Assembly: GCF_017355785.1 (NCBI RefSeq)
Contig: NZ_JAFEWE010000001.1
Span: 868,001-932,000 of the forward strand
Origin: Desertivirga arenae
GTDB lineage: Bacteria; Bacteroidota; Bacteroidia; Sphingobacteriales; Sphingobacteriaceae
DNA length: 64,000 nucleotides
Direction of reading: 5' to 3'
The translations under genes and the position numbers were made by a program. A model generated the notes under the pieces. It worked only from the letters and a program-made list of their open reading frames with translations. It made no database searches and had not been told where the DNA came from. Shown here piece by piece: positions 1-8,574 of this stretch. The stretch's first letter is position 1. Each line of letters opens with the position of its first letter.

Positions 1-1067
1 TGGAAACGGCGATCTAACGCTCCGTCTTTCTCGATATACTGACGGTACTCATCTAATGTAGTAGCACCAATGCACTGGATCTCTCCACGAGCTAAAGCTG
101 GCTTAAACATGTTAGATGCATCAAGGGAACCAGAGGCGCCACCAGCACCTACAATAGTATGGATCTCATCGATGAATAAAATCACATCGGGAGATTTCTC
201 CAGCTCGTTCATTACAGCTTTCATTCTTTCTTCGAATTGACCGCGGTATTTTGTACCGGCAACCAACGAAGCAAGGTCAAGCGTAACAACGCGTTTATTA
301 AACAGAACTCTTGATACCTTACGTTGAACAATACGAAGTGCAAGACCTTCAGCAATAGCTGACTTACCAACACCCGGTTCACCAATAAGGATCGGATTGT
401 TCTTTTTACGACGTGATAAGATTTGAGAAACACGCTCAATTTCTTTCTCACGACCAACGATCGGATCAAGCTTTCCTTCTTCAGCAGCTTTCGTCAAATC
501 ACGACCGAAGTTGTCGAGAACCGGAGTTTTAGATTTGATATCAGAAACCTTTTTAGGCTGACTGAAAGAAGACTCCTCCTCACGGAAATCGTCGTCTCCA
601 GCAGCGGAACCAGGCATTTCATCTCTGAAACCTTCTTTATTCTGTTCTACTTCTGCTTTAAATACATCGTAATTTACGTTGTACTGTAATAGGATCTGTG
701 AGGCGATGTTATCGTCATCACGTAAGATTGAAAGCAGTAAATGCTCTGTGCCAATCACATCGCTCTTAAAGATTTTGGCTTCAAGATATGTAATTTTAAG
801 AACCTTTTCTGCCTGCTTCGTTAGGGGAATGTTCCCCAGATTTGCTGTTGTGCCCGAAGTACCTTTTACAGCATCTTCAATAGAGCGACGCAAACGTACA
901 GTATCAACACCCAACGCTTTCAGTACTTTTATAGCCATTCCATCGCCTTCGCGAATAAGGCCAAGTAACAAATGTTCGGTGCCAATGTAATCATGTCCCA
1001 GCCGCAACGCTTCTTCCCTACTGTATGATATTACGTCTTTGACACGAGGTGAAAATTTAGCTTCCAT
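1..1067 (-). CDS. clpC: ATP-dependent Clp protease ATP-binding subunit ClpC (N-terminal part, cut by window edge)
   Basis: AAA+ unfoldase that feeds substrates to ClpP. The visible 355 residues hold the Clp N-domain double repeat (two copies of a GTEHLLL motif in the first ~110 residues), a linker, and the first AAA+ module with Walker A GEPGVGKS (about 229-236) and Walker B-like FIDEIH (about 295-303). The start is ATG at 1065-1067, giving [10 protein letters not shown], the usual ClpC beginning. The second AAA+ domain lies beyond position 1. It is transcribed divergently from ettA across a 189-bp gap. Assignment to ClpC rather than ClpB rests on the GTEHLLLGL repeats and the short spacing to D1. 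Confidence 0.93.
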   Translation of the reverse strand, partial: MEAKFSPRVKDVISYSREEALRLGHDYIGTEHLLLGLIREGDGMAIKVLKALGVDTVRLRRSIEDAVKGTSGTTANLGNIPLTKQAEKVLKITYLEAKIFKSDVIGTEHLLLSILRDDDNIASQILLQYNVNYDVFKAEVEQNKEGFRDEMPGSAAGDDDFREEESSFSQPKKVSDIKSKTPVLDNFGRDLTKAAEEGKLDPIVGREKEIERVSQILSRRKKNNPILIGEPGVGKSAIAEGLALRIVQRKVSRVLFNKRVVTLDLASLVAGTKYRGQFEERMKAVMNELEKSPDVILFIDEIHTIVGAGGASGSLDASNMFKPALARGEIQCIGATTLDEYRQYIEKDGALDRRF

Positions 1068-1256
1068 TATAAAACCTTTCTGTGTGTTGAACGCCCTAAT
1101 CTATCAAAATGTTTCATAAATCAAAGGGCGATAAGTGTAAAAAATTTATCAACAATTAAGCCAAAGGACTATAGATGTATGATAATACTCTAATATAATA
1201 AAAATTGCTATGAAGTACGGTAAATCACGATATTTGGATCTCTTTTTCAAGCAAAA

Positions 1257-2939
1257 ATGGCAGACGAAAAAATAATCTTTTCGATGGCTGGTGTAAATAA
1301 GATTTACCCTCCACAGAAACAAGTACTTAAGAACATATATCTATCCTTTTTCTATGGCGCCAAGATTGGCGTTATAGGTTTAAACGGTTCAGGTAAATCT
1401 TCATTGCTTAAAATAATAGCAGGTTTAGATAAATCTTTTCAGGGAGAAGTAGTTTTCTCTCCCGGCTACAGCGTAGGATATTTAGCACAGGAGCCTGAAC
1501 TGGATCCTGAAAAAACAGTCCGGGAAGTTGTAGAGGAAGGAGTAGCTGAAATCACTTCTATCCTGAAGGAATATGAGGAAATCAACGAAAAGTTCGGTCT
1601 TCCTGAGGTGTATGAGAATCCAGACGAAATGGATAAACTTATGGCACGTCAGGGTGAACTTCAGGATAAAATTGATGCAACTGGAGCATGGGAACTAGAT
1701 TCCAAGCTTGAACGCGCTATGGATGCATTAAGGACACCTGATCCAGATGCTAAGATTGCCACTTTGTCAGGCGGTGAACGCAGACGAGTAGCATTATGTC
1801 GTTTACTCCTGCAAGAGCCCGACGTTCTTCTATTAGACGAGCCGACCAATCACCTGGACGCAGAATCGATCGATTGGCTGGAGCAACACTTGCAACACTA
1901 TAAAGGAACCGTAATCGCCGTTACACACGATCGTTATTTCCTGGACAATGTTGCAGGCTGGATACTCGAACTAGACCGAGGCGAAGGAATTCCATGGAAA
2001 GGCAATTACTCCTCGTGGCTTGATCAGAAGTCTAAGCGACTTGCTCAAGAGGAAAAAACAGAAAGCAAGCGTCAGAAAACTCTTGAAAGAGAGTTGGAAT
2101 GGGTACGTATGGCTCCCAAAGCCCGCCACGCTAAATCTAAAGCCCGTATTGCCAACTACGAAAAAATGGCTTCCGAGGAAGGACGCGAGAAAGAAGAAAA
2201 ACTGGAGCTATTTATCCCTCCCGGTCCACGCTTAGGAAATATCGTTATTGAAGCTCAGAATGTAACCAAAGCTTACGGAGATAAAGTCCTATTTGAAAAC
2301 CTAAGCTTCACTCTTCCTCCAAACGGTATTGTTGGAATTATCGGTCCTAACGGTGCGGGTAAAACTACATTGTTCCGTTTGATCACGGGGCAAGAAACTC
2401 CTGACAACGGAACCTTCCGGGTTGGTGAAACAGTAGAACTGGGGTATGTTGATCAGATGCATAACGATCTTGATCCTGAAAAGTCAGTTTGGGAAAATAT
2501 AACAGGAGGAAATGAGTCTATCCTTTTAGGAAACCGCCCAATTAACTCCAGAGCCTATGTGTCTAAATTCAATTTCAACGGAGCTGATCAGCAGAAAAAA
2601 GTAGGTGTACTTTCGGGAGGAGAAAGGAACCGGGCCCATCTTGCCATTACCCTTAAAAAAGGATCGAATGTCCTTCTTCTGGATGAGCCCACCAATGATA
2701 TCGACGTGAATACCTTACGGGCATTAGAGGAAGGCTTGGAAAATTTTGCAGGCTGTGCAGTGATCATTTCCCACGACCGGTGGTTCCTTGACAGGATCTG
2801 CACCCACATACTTGCATTTGAAGGCGAATCACAGGTATACTTCTTCGAGGGTAATTACAGTGATTATGAAGAGAACAAGAAAAAGAGATTAGGCGATTCA
2901 GGTCCAAAGCGGATCAAGTACAAGAAACTCATCGCTTAG
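1257..2939 (+). CDS. ettA: ABC-F protein EttA (energy-dependent translational throttle)
   Basis: Soluble ABC-F ATPase of 560 residues that binds the ribosomal E site and gates the first steps of elongation according to ATP/ADP (known for E. coli EttA, 555 residues). It has no membrane segments. ABC1 has Walker A GLNGSGKSS (41-49), signature LSGGERRRVA and Walker B LLLDEPTNHLD. A charged linker follows (about 255-320). ABC2 has Walker A GPNGAGKTT (about 363-371), signature LSGGERNRA and LLLDEPTNDID. The N-terminus (MADEKIIFSM) fits EttA rather than Uup or YheS. A terminator follows the gene. Confidence 0.93.
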   Translation: MADEKIIFSMAGVNKIYPPQKQVLKNIYLSFFYGAKIGVIGLNGSGKSSLLKIIAGLDKSFQGEVVFSPGYSVGYLAQEPELDPEKTVREVVEEGVAEITSILKEYEEINEKFGLPEVYENPDEMDKLMARQGELQDKIDATGAWELDSKLERAMDALRTPDPDAKIATLSGGERRRVALCRLLLQEPDVLLLDEPTNHLDAESIDWLEQHLQHYKGTVIAVTHDRYFLDNVAGWILELDRGEGIPWKGNYSSWLDQKSKRLAQEEKTESKRQKTLERELEWVRMAPKARHAKSKARIANYEKMASEEGREKEEKLELFIPPGPRLGNIVIEAQNVTKAYGDKVLFENLSFTLPPNGIVGIIGPNGAGKTTLFRLITGQETPDNGTFRVGETVELGYVDQMHNDLDPEKSVWENITGGNESILLGNRPINSRAYVSKFNFNGADQQKKVGVLSGGERNRAHLAITLKKGSNVLLLDEPTNDIDVNTLRALEEGLENFAGCAVIISHDRWFLDRICTHILAFEGESQVYFFEGNYSDYEENKKKRLGDSGPKRIKYKKLIA

Positions 2940-2959
2940 AATGTAATTAATATCAAATC

Positions 2960-2998
2960 AAAGCCCCGCATTTCTCATGGATAGCGGGGCTTTGTCGC
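2960..2998 (+). terminator. Intrinsic terminator after ettA
   Basis: A perfect 10-bp stem (AAAGCCCCGC 2960-2969 with GCGGGGCTTT 2984-2993) around a 14-nt loop, followed by a T-containing tail. It lies 20 bp after the ettA stop. Confidence 0.85.
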
Positions 2999-3068
2999 TT
3001 TTAGACGTGATTGGGGTCATTTTTATTGCGTGTAATTGCTGGTATTTTTATTCAATAAAACCAGTATT

Positions 3069-3893
3069 ATGCAAACCATTATAGTAGCTACCGACTTTTC
3101 CGAAAGCTCAGAGGTAGCATTAAAATACGCCTCATTCATTGCAAAATTTACAAGAGCAAAAATCACTCTTCTAAATTACTACCAGTTCAGCATTCATGTT
3201 TTAAATGCCAGGGTTAGTCCTACGGCTATGAGCAAATTGGTCAAGAACAATCAGGAACATTTAGAAAGCTATGCAGAGGCAGCATCCTACAGATACGAAG
3301 TTCCTCTCAACTGCAGCACACTTACCTCTCTGTCTGAGGACAGCTTAGCTGAGTTTGCGGAAAAGCAGAATGCCAGCATGATCATTATGGGAAGGAAGAA
3401 AGATTACAGTGCTTATCTGTCGACGGAAAATGTATCCAACACAATCATTGCTAATTCAACTATACCTGTACTGATCGTTCCTGAAGGAGTAATCTTCAGC
3501 TTCCCTGAGAAAATCCTCTACGCTTGCGACTACCATTCTATTCCACTGATGAAGAATCTGGCAGGCTTAAAAGAATTAGCTACAGCCTTTGAATCAGAAC
3601 TTCAAATACTTCACATATGCAAAAACCAGGTAGAATCTGATGAAGAGTTTATTACAAGAACAGCAACTCTCGAATTGTTAGAAAATTCTATCAGTACCCT
3701 AAACCATACGTATAAGGATATAGAAGCTAAAAGTATTATTGCCGGACTTGAAAAAGGAATATGTGATTTCAAAGCTGATCTACTAGTGATGTCACCTCAT
3801 AAGTACGGTTTCTGGAATTCACTATTCCACAAAAGCAAAACTCTTGAAATGGCATTCAAGACACGAATACCTCTGCTTGCTATTCCAGGCTAA
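3069..3893 (+). CDS. Universal stress protein, tandem UspA domains
   Basis: A 274-residue cytoplasmic protein with two UspA-like folds. The first begins MQTIIVATDFSESSEVALKYA and ends with the strand IPVLIVPEG. The second starts near residue 147 (KILYACDY) and ends with IPLLAIPG. The usual ATP-binding motif G-x2-G-x9-G(S/T) is not obvious in either half, so nucleotide binding is uncertain. I chose the ATG at 3069 because the 11 extra residues from 3036 (TTG/ATG-poor stretch) precede the canonical first beta-strand. Monocistronic, with a terminator on each side. Confidence 0.85.
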   Translation: MQTIIVATDFSESSEVALKYASFIAKFTRAKITLLNYYQFSIHVLNARVSPTAMSKLVKNNQEHLESYAEAASYRYEVPLNCSTLTSLSEDSLAEFAEKQNASMIIMGRKKDYSAYLSTENVSNTIIANSTIPVLIVPEGVIFSFPEKILYACDYHSIPLMKNLAGLKELATAFESELQILHICKNQVESDEEFITRTATLELLENSISTLNHTYKDIEAKSIIAGLEKGICDFKADLLVMSPHKYGFWNSLFHKSKTLEMAFKTRIPLLAIPG

Positions 3894-3909
3894 GAACTAA
3901 CACCTTTTG

Positions 3910-3946
3910 AAATGCTGTATTTAGAGTATAAGTACAGCATTTTTTT
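3910..3946 (+). terminator. Intrinsic terminator after the universal stress protein gene
   Basis: Stem AAATGCTGTA (3910-3919) with TACAGCATTT (3933-3942), continuing into a T run. Confidence 0.85.
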
Positions 3947-4068
3947 AAAATATCAGCTATTATCAGATACATCCTGCTCACCTGATCCTTCTGTAGGGGA
4001 CTATTCCTTGTCACAAAACTATTATAAAAAACCTGAACACAATTAACCACCCTTGCTGTTGAATTTAA

Positions 4069-4299
4069 ATGCATATCCTATTTAAACGACACGGACAGAA
4101 ACGCCTGTTTAAACGCTTCGAAAGCATTGAGGCCTTAAACGCAGAAATCAAACTCGGTCACAACGAGAAGTTTCCCGGCAACAACCAGTTTCATTATGAT
4201 ATTGTGGCTAATGAAGTCAACATTCTGAACAACAGACTTAATGAGCTGGAGTGCAGAGAACAACTGGACGTTTCAGGCTGCCTACAACGCGCCCGTTAA
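4069..4299 (+). CDS. Hypothetical small protein, 76 aa
   Basis: I do not recognise this ORF. It begins MHILFKRHGQKRLFKRF, is basic at the N-terminus and mixed-charge afterwards, and has no signal peptide or membrane segment. It lies between a terminator and a long non-coding stretch, with no clear promoter or operon partner. Codon choice looks coding-like, but an ORF of this length could occur by chance. Confidence 0.35.
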   Translation: MHILFKRHGQKRLFKRFESIEALNAEIKLGHNEKFPGNNQFHYDIVANEVNILNNRLNELECREQLDVSGCLQRAR

Positions 4300-4349
4300 G
4301 AACAATATCCGAATTTTGTTAGCCTCAAGTTAAGCAAATCTTCTAGTCT

Positions 4350-4382
4350 GGTTCGGGTTTGGTTCGGGTAAAGTTCGGAACC
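4350..4382. repeat. Three imperfect 11-bp tandem units (GGTTCGGGTTT-like)
   Basis: Units at 4350-4360 (GGTTCGGGTTT), 4361-4371 (GGTTCGGGTAA) and 4372-4382 (AGTTCGGAACC). Seen directly in the sequence; function unknown. Confidence 0.75.
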
Positions 4383-4482
4383 ACGGCTTACAGTAGGCCA
4401 TTCACAGGCACCACGCCTTAGGTTATGCCTGAGCTATGGGCGAAGCATGTACGGCTTAGTTAGGAATGAAATACGAAGAAAT

Positions 4483-4537
4483 ATCGCTATAAGGTCGCTA
4501 TAACATCGCTGTAAGGTCGCTATAAGGTCACTGTAAA
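4483..4537. repeat. Five 11-bp tandem units (GTCGCTATAAG-like)
   Basis: Units at 4483, 4494, 4505, 4516 and 4527, each 11 bp, consensus RTCGCTATAAG with few changes. They share the 11-bp period of the array at 4350-4382, though not its sequence. Confidence 0.85.
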
Positions 4538-4675
4538 TAGAAAGAGAAAAGTCAAAAGAGGAAAGGAAAAGGAATAGGGGGTATCTTTCAAACTAAGGTA
4601 CAAAAAAATCCGGTCAATAGCTACGTAATAAAAAGGAGCCAAAAGCGGTATAACAGATAACCAGGGCCCTTAAAT

Positions 4676-4705
4676 CCAAAAAAAGCCCTGCTGATAACAG
4701 GGCTT
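4676..4705 (-). terminator. Intrinsic terminator of the DUF2795 gene
   Basis: Read on the minus strand, stem AAGCCCTG/CAGGGCTT (4683-4690 with 4698-4705) is followed by a T run (A tract 4676-4682 on the plus strand). It lies 75 bp after the stop of the minus-strand gene. Confidence 0.8.
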
Positions 4706-4779
4706 GTGTAAAATTAAGCAATGGAATTTTGCCTCGAGGCATTCAATTCATTATGCCGTTTCGAGCGAAGGCTCAATTT

Positions 4780-5001
4780 CTAATATTCGTCTTCGTTGAA
4801 GAAGAAGTCATCTTTAGTTGGATAGTCAGGCCAAATCTCTTCGATATTTTCATAAGGCTCACCATCATCTTCAAGGGCCTGTAAGTTTTCAATCACTTCA
4901 ACAGGTGCGCCTGAACGGATAGCATAGTCTATCAACTCGTCTTTTGTAGCAGGCCATGGAGCGTCTTCCAGATGCGATGCCAATTCTAGTGTCCAATACA
5001 T
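4780..5001 (-). CDS. DUF2795 domain-containing protein, 73 aa
   Basis: Small acidic cytoplasmic protein beginning MYWTLELASHLEDAPWPA and ending with the acidic tail FFFNEDEY. The pattern W-P-A-T-K-x-E-L-I-D-Y-A-x-R-x-G matches a DUF2795-type helical domain that is highly conserved as a stand-alone gene in Bacteroidota. Function unknown. It has its own promoter-like -7 box at 5038-5045 and its own terminator, so it is probably monocistronic. Confidence 0.85.
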   Translation of the reverse strand: MYWTLELASHLEDAPWPATKDELIDYAIRSGAPVEVIENLQALEDDGEPYENIEEIWPDYPTKDDFFFNEDEY

Positions 5002-5037
5002 ATTACTTACTTAGGGTTTAGCTTCAAAAATTTGTCG

Positions 5038-5045
5038 CAAAAGTA
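5038..5045 (-). promoter_or_regulatory. -7 box of the DUF2795 gene
   Basis: CAAAAGTA on the plus strand, which is TACTTTTG (TAnnTTTG) on the minus strand. It lies 36 nt upstream of the start codon. No TTG at the expected -33 spacing. Confidence 0.45.
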
Positions 5046-5085
5046 TAATAAAAAATATAAGAATTTAAAATAATTTTTTTAAGTT

Positions 5086-5634
5086 TTAAAATCGTGGTAG
5101 CCAGACATTTTCTTCGCTTCCTGCATCTAAAGACACCTTCCTGCTTAAAACGAATAAGTAGTCACTTAAACGATTCAAGTATACCATCACAATTTCATTA
5201 ACATAACTCTCCTCCGCCAAATGCACCACTAACCGCTCCGCCCTTCTACAGATACAGCGGGCAACATGGCAAAAAGAAGCAGCCTTACCTCCTCCCGGCA
5301 GAATAAAATGCCTTAGTTCAGGAAGCAGAACTTCCATCCTATCCATCTCCTGCTCGAGCATTAAGATATCCTCCTCCTTTAAATCAGGCAATTTCATCCT
5401 TGATTTCTCAGGATCCGAAGCCAAAACAGAACCTATTGTAAACAACCTGTCCTGCACCTCTTTCAACACTGATTTATGGTGAAGGTCGATTTCGTACTCC
5501 CGTATCAAACCGATATACGAATTCAGTTCGTCAATTGTTCCATAACTTTCAATCCTCAGATGATATTTGGGAACCCGCACACCACCAATCAAAGACGTTT
5601 GTCCCTTATCGCCTGTCTTAGTATATATCTTCAT
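5086..5634 (-). CDS. Cob(I)yrinic acid a,c-diamide adenosyltransferase, PduO type
   Basis: Transfers adenosyl from ATP to cob(I)alamin to make coenzyme B12. The 182-residue length fits the PduO/MMAB family. The N-terminal ATP loop TKTGDKGQTSLIGG is at about residues 5-18, and the conserved CRRAERLVV helix with the substrate-contact Arg/Glu is near residue 130. An all-alpha pattern follows, with a late LNRLSDYLFVLSR motif. Stand-alone; no other cobalamin genes are nearby, which suits salvage use for B12-dependent enzymes elsewhere. Confidence 0.93.
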   Translation of the reverse strand: MKIYTKTGDKGQTSLIGGVRVPKYHLRIESYGTIDELNSYIGLIREYEIDLHHKSVLKEVQDRLFTIGSVLASDPEKSRMKLPDLKEEDILMLEQEMDRMEVLLPELRHFILPGGGKAASFCHVARCICRRAERLVVHLAEESYVNEIVMVYLNRLSDYLFVLSRKVSLDAGSEENVWLPRF

Positions 5635-5715
5635 GAAATAGCTTAAGATTTGAAAGTCTCATTTATAAAGCAAAGCATCATACCTTTATCGACTTTAATC
5701 GATCAGGGCAGCAAA

Positions 5716-6138
5716 TTAAACTTTTTCAGTTTTATATCTTTCCCTTGATTCAAAGATTTTTGTCATATTTTCTGAGGCCCATTCGGATAAGTGAATAAGC
5801 TGAGAGAGCAGGCTTCTTCCCAAGTCGGTTAGCTGGTATTCTACTCTCGGTGGAATTTCAGCAAAAACTTGCCTGCTTACCAATCCATCCTCCTCAAGGC
5901 TTCTTAAAGTAACCGTCAACATGCGCTGAGAAATTCCGTGTATCCCTTTCATTAATTCACTAAATCGCAGCTTTTCTGATTTACCCAGCAGAATGATCGT
6001 ATGGATAGACCATTTATCACTGATACGATCTAAAACATTCGTAATTGGACACTGCATTGTCTTGAATTTGTCAGGAAAATGACCTTTTACAACTTCCGGA
6101 CTCGCCTTAGCTCGTGTTTTGCCAATAGTTACTTCCAT
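5716..6138 (-). CDS. HxlR-family winged-helix transcriptional regulator
   Basis: A 140-residue MarR-like DNA-binding protein. It has the family hallmark CPITNVLDRISDKWS, with Cys30 at the position used for redox or electrophile sensing in HxlR members such as YodB. The recognition helix is around HGISQRMLTVTLRSLEEDGLV and the wing follows (PPRVEYQLTDLG). It is divergent from a nitroreductase-family gene, with promoters and repeats in the 94-bp gap, so autoregulation and control of the neighbour are likely. The Cys role here is inferred from family knowledge. Confidence 0.9.
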   Translation of the reverse strand: MEVTIGKTRAKASPEVVKGHFPDKFKTMQCPITNVLDRISDKWSIHTIILLGKSEKLRFSELMKGIHGISQRMLTVTLRSLEEDGLVSRQVFAEIPPRVEYQLTDLGRSLLSQLIHLSEWASENMTKIFESRERYKTEKV

Positions 6139-6140
6139 AT

Positions 6141-6213
6141 AACTAAGTATTAAAATAGTGCCTTATTGTTTGGAACTAAGTTACTAAATATTTTTGAGTT
6201 ATCAAAAGTAACT
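6141..6213. promoter_or_regulatory. Candidate HxlR operator sites in the divergent intergenic region
   Basis: AACTAAGT occurs at 6141-6148 and again at 6174-6181, 33 bp apart, which is about three helical turns. An inverted repeat AGTTACT (6179-6185) / AGTAACT (6207-6213) brackets the -7 boxes of both divergent genes. The repeats are seen; binding by the neighbouring HxlR protein is inferred. Confidence 0.5.
6166..6196 (+). promoter_or_regulatory. Promoter of the nitroreductase gene (-33/-7)
   Basis: TTG at 6166-6168, 20-bp spacer, TATTTTTG at 6189-6196: a full match to the Bacteroidetes consensus. The divergent HxlR gene has TACTTTTG on the minus strand at 6203-6210. Confidence 0.7.
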
Positions 6214-6232
6214 ATTAAACAGAACACGAGAA

Positions 6233-6883
6233 ATGGACATTTTATCAATATTAAACTGGCGTTATGCAACTAAACGCATGAACGGACAAGAGATTCCGGA
6301 AGAAAAACTAGAGCGTATTTTAGAGAGCGTAAGACTTTCAGCATCATCCATCGGCATGCAACCGTATAATGTGTTGGTTATTAAAGACAAAGAACTGCGT
6401 GAAAAAATTAAGGCAGTTGCTAATAACCAAGCGCAAATCACAGAAAGTTCTCACCTTTTAGTTTTTGCCGCCTGGGACAATATCACTCCCCAACGGGTAG
6501 ATGAGTTTGTAAACAGAATTGCAGAAGTTAGAAAAGTTTCAGTAGACTCATTAGCTACCATGAGAGCATATGGAGAAAATTTTCTAAATAATTCAGCAGA
6601 ACAAAATTTCAACTGGGCTGCACGACAATCTTATATCGCCTTAGGAACAGCTTTGGTTGCTGCCGGATCAGAACAAGTAGATGCCACACCGATGGAGGGC
6701 TTTAACGCACAAGCACTTGACGAATTACTAGGTTTAGAAGCATTAGGATTAAAAAGCGTAAGCTTACTTCCATTAGGTTACAGAGATCCGGAAAATGACT
6801 GGTTGCTTAACCTTCCAAAGGTAAGAACAGCTAAAGAGAAATTATTTATTTCCGATGAAGAGCTTGAGTCGAAAGTAGCGTAG
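6233..6883 (+). CDS. NAD(P)H-dependent oxidoreductase, nitroreductase family (NfsB/YdgI-like)
   Basis: FMN-dependent flavoenzyme of 216 residues, expected to reduce nitroaromatics or quinones with NAD(P)H. The N-terminal RYATKRMNG...RLSASSIGMQPYNVLVI supplies the FMN-phosphate and ring contacts typical of the family. The central NWAARQSYIALGTALVAA and C-terminal LLPLGYRDPENDWL (G-Y-R) motifs match the NfsB branch. It is divergent from an HxlR regulator, a pairing common for electrophile-response enzymes. A terminator follows. The true substrate cannot be told from sequence. Confidence 0.9.
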   Translation: MDILSILNWRYATKRMNGQEIPEEKLERILESVRLSASSIGMQPYNVLVIKDKELREKIKAVANNQAQITESSHLLVFAAWDNITPQRVDEFVNRIAEVRKVSVDSLATMRAYGENFLNNSAEQNFNWAARQSYIALGTALVAAGSEQVDATPMEGFNAQALDELLGLEALGLKSVSLLPLGYRDPENDWLLNLPKVRTAKEKLFISDEELESKVA

Positions 6884-6903
6884 GGATTAAAGAAGATATT
6901 TTT

Positions 6904-6927
6904 AAACGGGGCTTTGTGGCCCCGTTT
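6904..6927. terminator. Bidirectional terminator between the nitroreductase gene and proS
   Basis: Perfect 9-bp stem AAACGGGGC (6904-6912) / GCCCCGTTT (6919-6927), loop 6 nt, T-rich on the plus side. It sits between convergent genes. Confidence 0.85.
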
Positions 6928-6940
6928 TCATTTATACTTT

Positions 6941-8413
6941 TTAATAAGCTCTTGCAAATAGCACCCTTTGAGTAGAAGGTTTGCCAGAATAGATACAAAC
7001 GCCCTCTTCCTGCTTGTTATTTAGAGGAATGCAACGTATTGTTGCTTTCGTTTCTTCCTTAATTTTTTGTTCTGTCTCAGGAGTACCATCCCAATGAGCA
7101 GCTACAAAACCAGCTTTTGAATCTAATACCTGCTTAAACTCTTCGTAGGAATTCACCTCAGTAGTGCTCTCCTCGCGGAACTTCAGGGCCTTTTGATAAA
7201 TATTGGTTTGGATTTCCTCAAGAAGATCCTCAATCCTTTCCGCCAAACCGTCCCTGTTAACCGTTTCCTTTGTCCTAGTATCGCGACGAGCCAGTTCTAC
7301 CGTTCCGTTTTCAAGGTCCCGACCCCCGATTGCCACACGAACAGGGACTCCCTTAAGTTCGTATTCTGCAAATTTGAACCCAGGTCTTTGTGTTTCCCGG
7401 TCGTCGTATTTTACAGATATACCCTTTTGTTTTAAGGCTTGCGATAATTGATCCGCTACCCCTGAGATCTTTGCAAATTCCTCGTCTCCTTTGTAAATAG
7501 GCACGATCACCACTTGAATAGGTGCCAGTTTTGGAGGAAGTACGAGTCCCTGGTCATCAGAGTGAGCCATGATCAAGGCACCCATTAAGCGAGTTGAAAC
7601 ACCCCAGGAAGTAGCCCAAACAAAGTCTTGTTTCCCCTCCTTGTTGGTAAACTTTACGTCGAATGCTTTTGCAAAATTCTGACCAAGGAAATGGGAAGTA
7701 CCGGCCTGAAGTGCTTTTCCATCCTGCATTAATGCTTCGATGCAATACGTTTCTACAGCACCCGCAAAACGTTCGTTTGGCGTTTTAACTCCTTTCACTA
7801 CAGGAACAGCTAAAAAATTCTCAGCGAAATCAGCATATACATCCAGCATTCTTTCTGCTTCCTCTATAGCCTCTTCAGAAGTTGCGTGTGCAGTATGCCC
7901 TTCCTGCCAAAGAAATTCGGCAGTTCTTAGGAATAACCTGGTGCGCATCTCCCAACGTACAACGTTAGCCCATTGATTAACGAGAATAGGAAGATCGCGA
8001 TAGGATTGGATCCAGCCTTTATACGTATTCCAAATGATTGTTTCAGAGGTTGGACGAACGATCAGTTCTTCCTCTAGTTTAGCTTCTTCGTCTACAATAA
8101 TGTTTCCATTACCATCGTTCTTTAAACGGTAGTGAGTAACAACTGCACACTCAGTAGCAAAACCTTCAACGTGAGATGCTTCCTTAGAGAAAAATGATTT
8201 GGGAATAAAAAGTGGAAAGTAAGCATTGGAATGTCCGGTATCTTTAAACATTTTGTCTAAAGCAGCCTGCATTTTTTCCCAGATAGAATATCCATAGGGC
8301 TTGATAACCATACAGCCTCTTACAGCAGAATGTTCTGCAAGGTCGGCCTTTGTCACCAGTTCGTTATACCACTGTGAATAGTCTTCATTTTTACTTGTAA
8401 TTCCCTTACTCAT
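6941..8413 (-). CDS. proS: Proline--tRNA ligase, archaeal/eukaryotic-type (ProS type 3)
   Basis: Class II aminoacyl-tRNA synthetase of 490 residues that charges tRNA-Pro. It has the class II motif 2 region ([25 protein letters not shown]) and motif 3 ([24 protein letters not shown]), an anticodon-binding domain (about 290-395), and the C-terminal zinc-type domain ending in the diagnostic aromatic ...FARAY terminus. The editing INS domain of bacterial-type ProS is absent, as expected for this shorter type. A -7 box lies at 8466-8473. Confidence 0.96.
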   Translation of the reverse strand: MSKGITSKNEDYSQWYNELVTKADLAEHSAVRGCMVIKPYGYSIWEKMQAALDKMFKDTGHSNAYFPLFIPKSFFSKEASHVEGFATECAVVTHYRLKNDGNGNIIVDEEAKLEEELIVRPTSETIIWNTYKGWIQSYRDLPILVNQWANVVRWEMRTRLFLRTAEFLWQEGHTAHATSEEAIEEAERMLDVYADFAENFLAVPVVKGVKTPNERFAGAVETYCIEALMQDGKALQAGTSHFLGQNFAKAFDVKFTNKEGKQDFVWATSWGVSTRLMGALIMAHSDDQGLVLPPKLAPIQVVIVPIYKGDEEFAKISGVADQLSQALKQKGISVKYDDRETQRPGFKFAEYELKGVPVRVAIGGRDLENGTVELARRDTRTKETVNRDGLAERIEDLLEEIQTNIYQKALKFREESTTEVNSYEEFKQVLDSKAGFVAAHWDGTPETEQKIKEETKATIRCIPLNNKQEEGVCIYSGKPSTQRVLFARAY

Positions 8414-8465
8414 AATATGTTTTGAAATGATTTTTTTTGTAACTTTAACACAAATATCGGAGGCG

Positions 8466-8473
8466 CAAAGTTA
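8466..8473 (-). promoter_or_regulatory. -7 box of proS
   Basis: CAAAGTTA on the plus strand reads TAACTTTG (TAnnTTTG) on the minus strand, 52 nt upstream of the proS ATG. No clear TTG at -33. Confidence 0.4.
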
Positions 8474-8574
8474 TAAAACTAACCGAGGTATTTATATTAA
8501 TTGATGCAACCATTTCTCACCAGGTTTCGTCATGCTGAGGGGGATTTGCAGAGAGAGTTCAAACACACACAACA

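Larger units (their letters stand above)
4300..4779. other. 480-bp gene-free stretch with short-period repeats
   Basis: No credible ORF on either strand. The left part carries two sets of 11-bp-period repeats (listed separately), separated by a GC-richer segment (about 4383-4460) with several short AGGC/GCCT complements that could fold. The centre (4538-4600) is purine-rich. The right end holds the terminator of the DUF2795 gene. No tRNA-like or known riboswitch motif was recognised. Confidence 0.6.
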
